From NCBI GenBank assembly GCA_021793235.1, contig JAJYTD010000035.1, positions 1 to 46,127 of the forward strand: a stretch of DNA of 46,127 nucleotides, given 5' to 3'. The notes beneath the pieces were generated by a model. The model saw only the letters and a program-made list of their open reading frames with translations. It did not search any database and had not been told where the DNA came from. The DNA is from Actinomycetes bacterium (GTDB taxonomy: Bacteria > Actinomycetota > Actinomycetes > Streptosporangiales > Streptosporangiaceae). Shown here one piece after another: positions 8,445 through 14,818 of the stretch. Each line of letters opens with the position of its first letter. Within the stretch, counting starts at the first letter, position 1. The position numbers were made by a program, and so were the translations under genes.

Positions 8445-9551
8445 TTAGAAGCGCCAGATGACCACGAGTGCGGTGTCGTCGTTCTTGCCCTTGCTCAACA
8501 CGTCGACCATGTCGGCGGCTCCTTCGCGGAACCCTTTGGTGACGAGCCGCTCGGCGGCGCCGAGAAGGCGGTCGGTACCGGAGTCGAGGTCCTCCCCCGG
8601 TGTCTCGATCAGGCCGTCGGTGTGGAGCATGATCGCGTCGCCGCGGCGCAGCCGCCCCTTGACCGGGGTATAGGTCATCTCGGGGATGACACCGAGCACC
8701 ACGCCCTTGGCGTCGGTGGTAGACCACTCGCCCGCGCCGCTGTCGTAGTGGACGGCGGGCGGGTGGCCCGCGGAGCTGATGATGTAGTCGCCGCTCTCCA
8801 GGTCCAGGCTGAGGTGTACGGCGGTGACGAATCCCTCCCCCACGGCGGTGCGCATCAGGTAGTCGTTGCAGTGGGCGAGGAACTCCCCGCGTGGGACGGC
8901 GCTGATGAGCCCGCCGAATGCCCCGGAGAGCAGCAGTGCCCGCGTTCCGGCGTCCACGCCCTTGCCGGAGACGTCGACCACGGCGAGTTCGAGGCGGCTG
9001 CCGTGCAGCATGGAGACGACGAAGTCCCCGCCGAAGGAGGAACCGCCGGCCTGGCGCAGGATCGCGGTGCCGCCCCAGCCGTCGGGAAATTCGGGCAGCC
9101 GTCCCTGCGCCCGAATCCGGTCACGCAGCTCCAGCAGCATCTTCTCCCCGCTCAAGCCCTGCACGCCGAGCCGTTCGCGTACTCCCGAAAGCAGGTAGGC
9201 CAGGACCGCGGTGACTCCGATGGTGACCAGCAGCCCTGGCCCCACCTGCCCGAAGTCCAGCGCGAACGCGGTGAATAAGAGCACCACGGCGACGACCGCG
9301 AGGAGGAACGCCAGACTCTTGCGCTTGAGCAGTAGGCCGCCGGCCAGCACCGTGAGGATCACCGCGCTCGGCGGGAACCAGCCGGTCGGACCCCAGACAG
9401 CGCCGATCCCGATACCGACGGCGAGCATCACGAGGGTGATCAGCACCAGCCGGTACCGGAACAGCACCTTACGTCTGAGCAGCGCGGCCACACGTTGCCA
9501 CAGTGATCGGACGTGGCGAGCGAACCTGGCGGCCAGCGAGGCGTTCATCAT
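8445..9551 (-). CDS. Membrane-anchored SpoIIE/PP2C-type serine phosphatase
   Basis: A 368-residue protein. The first about 140 residues hold four hydrophobic segments (LVLITLVMLAVGIGIGAVWG, SAVILTVLAGGLLL, LAFLLAVVAVVLLF, LLVTIGVTAVLAYLL). The cytosolic part is a SpoIIE-family phosphatase: GGDFVVSML, VVDVSGKGVDAG, IISSAGHPPAV, MLHTDGLIE and the C-terminal DD of KNDDTALV supply the metal-binding acids. In actinomycetes such enzymes usually dephosphorylate anti-anti-sigma factors, but no sigma regulators lie here. The start is ATG 9551 or GTG 9557; neither has a clear ribosome binding site. mgtE follows 74 bases downstream. Confidence 0.88.
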   Translation of the reverse strand: MMNASLAARFARHVRSLWQRVAALLRRKVLFRYRLVLITLVMLAVGIGIGAVWGPTGWFPPSAVILTVLAGGLLLKRKSLAFLLAVVAVVLLFTAFALDFGQVGPGLLVTIGVTAVLAYLLSGVRERLGVQGLSGEKMLLELRDRIRAQGRLPEFPDGWGGTAILRQAGGSSFGGDFVVSMLHGSRLELAVVDVSGKGVDAGTRALLLSGAFGGLISAVPRGEFLAHCNDYLMRTAVGEGFVTAVHLSLDLESGDYIISSAGHPPAVHYDSGAGEWSTTDAKGVVLGVIPEMTYTPVKGRLRRGDAIMLHTDGLIETPGEDLDSGTDRLLGAAERLVTKGFREGAADMVDVLSKGKNDDTALVVIWRF

Positions 9552-9609
9552 GTTCACGGCGTGGATACCCCGGATTTCAGGCCGGGAAGGAAGCCCCCTC
9601 CCCCCAACT

Positions 9610-9729
9610 TCACTCCAACGTAATATTTCCAATACTCTGCGTTTCTTCGGCGGTACCCGAGCCTCTCGTGGACGTGCCGCCTGACCGGCGGAGGCGGCGG
9701 AAGCGCCTGCGGAGTCGGGGCAAGACCAT
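9610..9729 (-). CDS. Possible 39-residue basic peptide upstream of the phosphatase
   Basis: ATG 9729 has GGAGGG four bases before it and opens a frame beginning MVLPRLRRRFRRLRRSGG and ending at TGA 9610. It sits 52 bases before the phosphatase GTG. The N-terminal half is strongly basic, the C-terminal half polar. I know no family for it. The ribosome binding site is the only positive evidence; it may be a chance frame in the leader. Confidence 0.3.
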   Translation of the reverse strand: MVLPRLRRRFRRLRRSGGTSTRGSGTAEETQSIGNITLE

Positions 9730-10044
9730 GTGGCCCTCCAGGTCGCGGGGCTTGGCGGGGAAACAGGAAACCCAGCGGGTGACCGCTGGAATCTCCCCGC
9801 TCTGGCAGGGAGAGAAGCCGATGTGCCCGCACTGTAGCGCGCGCGACCGGACCGGGCACACGGCCGGGGTAGGGATCGGGCCGATATCCGCCCAGCGTAC
9901 ACACCGAAAATTCCGCAGAACTACACATGATCCAGTATGCGCAGACAACGGCATCGGCGTCAGGCCTCCATTGGACCGGCGGGTACTTTCCCGCGCCGGA
10001 AAATCGGTGGCGGCGGCGGGAATTCCGGTGATAAGGACATGAGC
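9730..10044. other. Divergent gap between phosphatase and acetyltransferase genes
   Basis: These 315 bases (about 480 if the small peptide is not real) should hold divergent promoters. I see short AT-richer patches near 9905-9945 and 9955-10005 but no confident -10/-35 pair, and no riboswitch core I can recognise. An AAGGA at 10033-10037 serves the rightward gene. Confidence 0.4.
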
Positions 10045-11322
10045 ATGCCCTTCTCCCGCACCACCTCCCCACCCGGGGCACAGCCCGGTCCGGAGGCGCC
10101 GTGGCCCATAAGGCCCATCAGCGAGTCCGAGTTCCCCGCATATGCCCATACGTTCGGCGAGGCGCTCCTCGCCCCCGATCCTTTCGGGCTCGACCACTAC
10201 CGCGCCGTCACCGAGTTCGATCGGACCCTGGCGGCCCTCGACGGGGACCAGATCATCGGCGGGACGACGGTCCACTCCTTCACCATGACCCTGCCCGGCG
10301 GCCCCCGCCCGGTCGCCGGTGTCTCCGCCGTCGGTGTCTGGCCCACGCACCGCCGCCGGGGCGTCCTCAGCGCGCTGATGCGCCGACAACTGGCCGACAT
10401 CCGCGAGCGAGGCGAGAACGTGGCCGCCCTTTTCGCCAGTGAAGGAGCGATCTACGGCCGCTTCGGCTACGGACCCGCTTCCACGATGGGCTTTGTGACC
10501 CTGCATCGCAGCGAGGGTGTGCTGCGCCCGGACGCGCCCCGCGACCCTGCTCTGCGGCTGCGGCTGAGCACACCTGGGGAGTCCCGCAGGGAACTCGCCA
10601 TTGTGCACCAAGCCGCCGCGCTGCAGCGCGTGGGCGAATTCCAGCGGAACAAGGACTGGTGGGAGCTCCTGCTTCGCGACGCCCCCGAGCACCGCGGCGG
10701 GTACAGCGCCTACAAGTGCGCGATCGTCGAGGACGATGCCGGTCCTTTGGGGTACGCCCTTTACCGGATCCAGCAGCATGTGGATGACCACGGCGTCCCC
10801 GCCTCCAAGTTGTGGGTGGTGCAGCACTACGCGACCGCCCCGGCCGCGCACACGCTGCTGTGGGAGCACCTGTTCAGCCGCGACCTGATCGGCACCATCA
10901 GCATTGACATGGTCGCGCCGGACGACCCGCTCTACCACTTGCTCGCCGACCGCTACCGTGCACGGACCGTGCAGGGCGACGGCCTATGGATCCGGCTGGT
11001 GGACCTGCCCGGCGCCGTGGAGCAGCGGTCCTACGCGGCTCCCGTAGACGTCGTCGTCGAGGTGGCCGACCGGGACTGCCCGTGGAACGCCGGCCGCTGG
11101 CGGCTCACCGCCGACACCGGTGCCGCGCGCTGCTGTGCCACCGAGGCCGATCCGGACATCCGGCTCGACGTCGCGCATCTCGGCGCAGCCTACCTGGGTG
11201 GTATGACGCTGGGCTCTTACCTGGCGGCCGGCTTGATCACCGAGGAGACCACCGGAGCGGTGCAGCGGCTCGACACCGCGCTCAACCGCTCTGACGAACC
11301 GCACTGCGGGGCGATCTTCTGA
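10045..11322 (+). CDS. Eis-like GNAT N-acetyltransferase
   Basis: A 425-residue protein with the Eis layout: an N-terminal GNAT domain, a second GNAT-like domain, and a C-terminal SCP2-like domain. The acetyl-CoA loop is visible in the VWPTHRRRGVLSALMRRQL stretch, and YGRFGYGPAS is the typical Eis-family signature after it. The chain ends in an aromatic residue (GAIF), as in Eis, where the free C-terminal carboxylate acts as catalytic base. Family members acetylate amines such as aminoglycosides or protein lysines. ATG 10045 spaces 7 bases from AAGGA; ATG 10039 is too close. A short hairpin follows the stop. Confidence 0.88.
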   Translation: MPFSRTTSPPGAQPGPEAPWPIRPISESEFPAYAHTFGEALLAPDPFGLDHYRAVTEFDRTLAALDGDQIIGGTTVHSFTMTLPGGPRPVAGVSAVGVWPTHRRRGVLSALMRRQLADIRERGENVAALFASEGAIYGRFGYGPASTMGFVTLHRSEGVLRPDAPRDPALRLRLSTPGESRRELAIVHQAAALQRVGEFQRNKDWWELLLRDAPEHRGGYSAYKCAIVEDDAGPLGYALYRIQQHVDDHGVPASKLWVVQHYATAPAAHTLLWEHLFSRDLIGTISIDMVAPDDPLYHLLADRYRARTVQGDGLWIRLVDLPGAVEQRSYAAPVDVVVEVADRDCPWNAGRWRLTADTGAARCCATEADPDIRLDVAHLGAAYLGGMTLGSYLAAGLITEETTGAVQRLDTALNRSDEPHCGAIF

Positions 11323-11337
11323 ACTCTCCACGGCATT

Positions 11338-11367
11338 CGCGCCCGTCGATGCCTTCTCATGGGCGCG
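11338..11367 (+). terminator. Weak hairpin after the Eis-like gene
   Basis: CGCGCCC (11338-11344) pairs with GGGCGCG (11361-11367) over a 16-base loop, starting 16 bases after the stop codon. No T-run follows, which is common for actinomycete terminators but lowers certainty. Confidence 0.35.
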
Positions 11368-11429
11368 GAACCGTATTAGCGTCGTGGCTAGCGTGAATGG
11401 GAAGCCGGGACGAGACGGGAAGAACCGCG

Positions 11430-11645
11430 ATGGCACGTACGCACATCACCCTTTCCGCGGCGATGCGTGCGCGCGATGTCTCACGTCCGCGTACGGAGCA
11501 GCGGCCTCTCGCGGCCGAACCTCCTGCGGAGCACGCAGGGTTGGGCGAATCCGCGCACCGGCAGCGCCGCGGATCCGCCGAACCGAATGACGCCCTGGTG
11601 ATCCCGCCCGCTCCGCGGCGGAAACGGCGCAGGCGCCGCCGTTAG
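11430..11645 (+). CDS. Small basic hypothetical protein (71 aa)
   Basis: The frame starts MARTHITLSAAMRARDVSRP after GGGAAGA and ends in a KRRRRRR-type tail directly before TAG. The N-terminal 20 residues look ordered, the middle is low complexity, and the poly-basic tail suggests binding to nucleic acid or a membrane surface. I do not recognise a named family. It runs convergently into rpiB with only 26 bases between the two stop codons. Codon third positions are GC-rich as in neighbouring genes, which supports coding. No function is proposed. Confidence 0.6.
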   Translation: MARTHITLSAAMRARDVSRPRTEQRPLAAEPPAEHAGLGESAHRQRRGSAEPNDALVIPPAPRRKRRRRRR

Positions 11646-11676
11646 GCCCCCTATAGGCCCCTATAGGTCCCCTAAG
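11645..11676. repeat. Three tandem 10-11-base repeats between convergent genes
   Basis: The unit GGCCCCTATA appears as two near-exact copies followed by a third diverged one (GGTCCCCTAA). CCTATAGG inside the first two copies is itself palindromic. The array fills the 26-base gap between the 71-residue gene and rpiB and supplies the TAG stop codons at each end. It could act as a compact bidirectional terminator. Confidence 0.7.
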
Positions 11677-12139
11677 GCAGCGGAGGGAGTTCGCCGGTCT
11701 GCTCGTAGCGGCTGAGCATGCCGATACGGCGCGTGTGCCGGTCCTCGCCGCTGTAGGGCGTGGTGAGGAAGATCTCGACGAAGCGGGTGGCCTCTTCGCG
11801 GGAGTGCATCCGGCCGCCGATGCTGATCACGTTCGCGTCGTTGTGCTCGCGGGCCAGCTTCGCGGTGTCATCGCTCCAGGCCAGAGCCGCGCGGACGCCT
11901 GCGACCTTGTTCGCGGCGATCTGTTCGCCGTTGCCGGAGCCGCCGATGACGATACCCAGCGCACCGGGGTCCGCCGCGACGCCTTCGGCGGCGCGCAGCA
12001 CGAAGGGCGGGTAGTCGTCCACCGCATCGTAGACGGCGGGGCCGGCGTCCACCACCTCATGCCCCTGCTCCTTGAGCCAGGAGACGAGGTGCTCTTTCAG
12101 TTCAAAGCCCGCATGGTCGGATCCAAGGTATACACGCAC
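11672..12139 (-). CDS. rpiB: Ribose-5-phosphate isomerase B
   Basis: A 155-residue RpiB that interconverts ribose-5-phosphate and ribulose-5-phosphate in the pentose phosphate pathway. Family motifs are GSDHAGFELKEHL at the N-terminus, GSGNGEQIAANKVAGVRAAL in the middle and HNDANVISIGGR. The glutamate in GNGEQ, in place of the cysteine of enterobacterial RpiB, marks the actinobacterial type in which Glu acts as the base. Length is normal. The start is GTG 12139. It is read alone; a strong hairpin separates it from the upstream membrane peptide. Confidence 0.95.
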   Translation of the reverse strand: MRVYLGSDHAGFELKEHLVSWLKEQGHEVVDAGPAVYDAVDDYPPFVLRAAEGVAADPGALGIVIGGSGNGEQIAANKVAGVRAALAWSDDTAKLAREHNDANVISIGGRMHSREEATRFVEIFLTTPYSGEDRHTRRIGMLSRYEQTGELPPLP

Positions 12140-12163
12140 GTCACCATTGTCCCATGGCAGCGA

Positions 12164-12211
12164 AGCGCCCCCGACGCGGTGGTTGGGTCCCCTGTCCGCG
12201 GCGGGGGCGCT
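12164..12211 (-). terminator. 15-16-bp hairpin downstream of the DsbA-ALDH operon
   Basis: Arms 12164-12179 and 12196-12211 are complementary with one mismatch around a 16-base loop. The hairpin starts 36 bases after the stop of the 45-residue membrane peptide and ends 25 bases before rpiB, so it should end the operon transcript before rpiB. Confidence 0.65.
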
Positions 12212-12246
12212 GAAAGTCGGCCCGTGTCGGCCTACAGCCTCGGCGC

Positions 12247-12384
12247 TCAGGTCGCCGCGGCCGTGATGCCCATGCCCATTGCGGCGATAATGGCCATCGA
12301 CACGATGAGGCCGAGGTTCACCAGGACGATGACCAGGACCTCCTTGCCCAGCGGAGCAGCCTTCGATGTCTTCGGTTCGCTCAA
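12247..12384 (-). CDS. Small single-pass membrane protein (45 aa)
   Basis: The frame starts at TTG 12384, four bases after GAGGTG, and reads SEPKTSKAAPLGKE followed by one hydrophobic helix (VLVIVLVNLGLIVSMAIIAA) and a short GMGITAAAT tail. No in-frame ATG or GTG closer to the family-like sequence exists, so TTG is the best start. It lies 53 bases downstream of the aldehyde dehydrogenase on the same strand. I do not recognise it; the charged cytosolic N-terminus with a single helix is typical of small accessory membrane peptides. Confidence 0.6.
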   Translation of the reverse strand: MSEPKTSKAAPLGKEVLVIVLVNLGLIVSMAIIAAMGMGITAAAT

Positions 12385-12437
12385 CTCACACCTCGGATTC
12401 GGGTCACCAGACGTTCTACGCAGAACCTGCCATATAC

Positions 12438-13856
12438 CTACAATTGTATGGCCTTGACCTCGCAGAATTCGTCCAGACCGTGGAGACCCCATTCACGGCC
12501 GATGCCGGACTGCTTGTATCCGCCGAACGGAACACGCGGGTTGGGCGGTGCCCCGTTCACCTTGACCTGCCCCGCCCGCAGTCGGCGTGCTACACCCAGC
12601 CCGCGCTCCCGGTCGCCGGCCCAGACCGAGGCGGCGAGGCCGTAGACGGTGTCGTTGGCGATCTCGACCGCCTCCTCTTCGGTGTCGTAGGGGATCAGTA
12701 CGAGGACCGGACCGAAGATCTCCTCTTGGGCGATCCGCATATCGTTGCGGACGTCAGCGAAGACGGTCGGCTGCACGAAGTAGCCGCGTTCGTGGCTCTC
12801 GGGGGCCCCGCCGCCGGTCACCAGGCGCGCGCCCTCCTGCACACCGATGGCGATGTACTCGCGCACCCGGTCCCGCTGCGCCTTGGAGACCAGCGGCCCC
12901 ATCCGGGTGCCCTCCGCGAACGGGTCGCCCGGCACGTATTTGCGTGCCGCCGCGGCGGCCGCCTCCACTGCCTCGCCGTAGCGGGCCCGCGGCACGATCA
13001 TCCGGGTCAGGGCATCGCAGCTCTGCCCGGTGTTGCGCATGGCGTCGGCGACACCGCTCTTGACCGCGGCGGTGAGGTCGGCGTCGGGCAGGATCACGTT
13101 CGGCGACTTGCCGCCGAGTTCCAGCGCGACCTTCTTCACCGTCGCGGCGGCCACCTCGCTGACCCGCCTGCCGGCCCGGTTGGATCCGGTGAAGGAGACC
13201 ATGTCGACGTCGGGGTGGGCGGCGATGGCCTCGCCGACGACCGGACCGGTCCCCGATACGAGGTTGAATACCCCGGCCGGAAGCCCGGAGTCGTGGAAGA
13301 CCTCCGTAAGCGCGTAGGCGGCCAGTGGGGCGATCTCGGTCGGCTTGAGCACGACGGTATCGCCCGCCGCGATCGCCGGAACGACCTTCAGCACGATCTG
13401 GTGCAACGGGTAGTTCCACGGGGTGATGGCGCCGACCACTCCGATCGGCTCCCGGACGACGAGCGACGTACCGACCTCCTCCCCGGTGAAGTAGCGTTCC
13501 CCGACTTCGTCGAGGATCTCCAGGTAGGTCTGGAACATCAGCATCGGAAAGCCGGTCTGCACCCGGGTGGCGAATTTCAGCGGAGCCCCGATGTCGGTGG
13601 CGATGGCGGCCGCCACGTCGTCGGCGCGCTGCTGGAAGAGTTCAAGGGCGCGCGCGAGGTGCGCGCGCCGTTCGGCGACCGGCAGGGCCGACCAGGCCGG
13701 GAAGGCCGCCTTGGCGGCCGCTACGGCCCGGTCGACATCGGTGGCATCGCCGTCCGGGACGGAGTCGATGACCTCCTCGGTGGCGGGGTTGACCACGTCA
13801 ATGGCTCCGGATGCCGCGGACTCGGTCCAGGCACCGTTGATGTAAAGGGATCGCAT
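12438..13856 (-). CDS. NAD(P)-dependent aldehyde dehydrogenase
   Basis: A 472-residue ALDH-superfamily enzyme oxidising an aldehyde to its acid. Visible are the ITPWNYPL substrate/cofactor motif, [11 protein letters not shown]-like cofactor loop, the general base Glu in LELGGKSPN, the catalytic Cys in [12 protein letters not shown], and the C-terminal EEIFGPVL and [13 protein letters not shown]. All catalytic residues are present and length is normal for soluble ALDH. The start ATG 13856 follows GGGAAAG. It is the third gene after the DsbA-like protein and the 47-residue microprotein, so a role in aldehyde or thiol-adduct detoxification is plausible but inferred. The substrate is unknown. Confidence 0.93.
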   Translation of the reverse strand: MRSLYINGAWTESAASGAIDVVNPATEEVIDSVPDGDATDVDRAVAAAKAAFPAWSALPVAERRAHLARALELFQQRADDVAAAIATDIGAPLKFATRVQTGFPMLMFQTYLEILDEVGERYFTGEEVGTSLVVREPIGVVGAITPWNYPLHQIVLKVVPAIAAGDTVVLKPTEIAPLAAYALTEVFHDSGLPAGVFNLVSGTGPVVGEAIAAHPDVDMVSFTGSNRAGRRVSEVAAATVKKVALELGGKSPNVILPDADLTAAVKSGVADAMRNTGQSCDALTRMIVPRARYGEAVEAAAAAARKYVPGDPFAEGTRMGPLVSKAQRDRVREYIAIGVQEGARLVTGGGAPESHERGYFVQPTVFADVRNDMRIAQEEIFGPVLVLIPYDTEEEAVEIANDTVYGLAASVWAGDRERGLGVARRLRAGQVKVNGAPPNPRVPFGGYKQSGIGREWGLHGLDEFCEVKAIQL

Positions 13857-13885
13857 GGAATCCACTTTCCCAGAATCGGATTCCA
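13856..13885. promoter_or_regulatory. 8-base inverted repeat over the ALDH translation start
   Basis: TGGAATCC (13856-13863) is the reverse complement of GGATTCCA (13878-13885), with a 14-base loop. In the mRNA it would sequester the purine-rich ribosome binding site of the aldehyde dehydrogenase, and in DNA it could be an operator half-site pair. Confidence 0.35.
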
Positions 13886-13899
13886 ATATTCCGATCAGG

Positions 13900-14043
13900 T
13901 CATCCCCAGTGCGGCGGACGCTCCTCCAGCAGCCGGGCGGTGCCGTCGTCGCCGTAAAGGTCGTCGGGAGTGTCCGGCAGGACATCCAGCTCATCGTCGA
14001 ACAGGTCGACCAGCCGCTCGTCCTCGGGTGCGGTCATCGTCAT
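13900..14043 (-). CDS. Acidic microprotein (47 aa) coupled to the DsbA-like gene
   Basis: ATG 14043 overlaps the TGA of the DsbA-like gene in an ATGA, the standard sign of translational coupling, and the frame runs 47 codons to TGA at 13900. It begins [18 protein letters not shown] and is strongly acidic (many Asp/Glu), ending [10 protein letters not shown]. Third codon positions are GC-rich as in real genes here. It lies 43 bases before the aldehyde dehydrogenase. No family recognised; an adaptor or regulator of one of its two neighbours is possible. Confidence 0.7.
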   Translation of the reverse strand: MTMTAPEDERLVDLFDDELDVLPDTPDDLYGDDGTARLLEERPPHWG

Positions 14044-14660
14044 ACCTCGGCTTCCATGATGGGGTCCCGGGTCCGGCTCCGCTTAAGCTCGAAGAAGCCG
14101 TCGGTGCCCGCGACCAGGAGCACACCGTCCCACAGCTTCCCGGCCTCCTCGCCCTTGGGCGCAGGCGACACGACAGGGCCGAAGAACGACACGCCGCCCA
14201 CCGAGATCACCGGTGTCCCGACTTCGTAGCCGACCCGGTCCATACCGTCGTGGTGCGACGCGCGCAAGGCGTCATCGTAGGCGTCGCTCTCGCCCGCCGC
14301 AGCCAGTTCCTCGGGCAGGTCGGCATCGGCCAGCGCGGCAGCGATCACCTCGGGAGTCCGCGGCTCCTCGCGGACGTGGAAGCGCGTCCCCAACGCGGTG
14401 TAGAGCGGCCCCAGGACCTCGTTGCCGAACCGCTGCTCGGCGGCGATGGCCGTCCGGACCGGTGCCCACGCCTCGTCCAGCAGCTTTCTGTAGCCATCGG
14501 GGAGGTCCTTGTCCTCGTTGAGCACGGACAGGCTCATGACATGCCAGCGCGCCTTGACCGGGCGGACCCGCTCGACCTCCAGAAGCCAGCGCGACGCCAT
14601 CCACGCCCATGGGCAGACCGGGTCGAACCAGAAGTCGACCGCCGTTGTCTCCCTGTTCAT
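14040..14660 (-). CDS. DsbA-family oxidoreductase, mycothiol-dependent nitroreductase type
   Basis: A 206-residue thioredoxin-fold protein of the Rv2466c-like DsbA group. The active-site region is DFWFDPVCPWAWMASRW: the first Cys of the CxxC-type motif is kept and the second is Ala (CPWA), a monothiol form suited to mixed disulphides with mycothiol. GTPVISVGG carries the cis-proline. No signal peptide is visible, so it is cytosolic. The start is ATG 14660 after GGAGAG. It heads an operon with a 47-residue microprotein and an aldehyde dehydrogenase, and is divergent from pepN. Confidence 0.85.
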   Translation of the reverse strand: MNRETTAVDFWFDPVCPWAWMASRWLLEVERVRPVKARWHVMSLSVLNEDKDLPDGYRKLLDEAWAPVRTAIAAEQRFGNEVLGPLYTALGTRFHVREEPRTPEVIAAALADADLPEELAAAGESDAYDDALRASHHDGMDRVGYEVGTPVISVGGVSFFGPVVSPAPKGEEAGKLWDGVLLVAGTDGFFELKRSRTRDPIMEAEV

Positions 14661-14818
14661 ATCTCTCTCCTCATCGGCCGTTCGATCAGTCGCTGTTCCC
14701 TTGCGGCAACCTCCGCGTCCGGTTCCGCATTCCGCCCCCATGCGTGGCAGGATCGGACCCAGGCACCGAACACCAGCGACACCGGCCGACGATAGCGGCG
14801 GCCGTGAGGGGAGAGGAC

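Noticed and set aside
12366-14795. 809-codon open frame on the plus strand
   Set aside because: It is antisense to the aldehyde dehydrogenase and DsbA-like genes; its sequence has no family resemblance and arises from high GC content.
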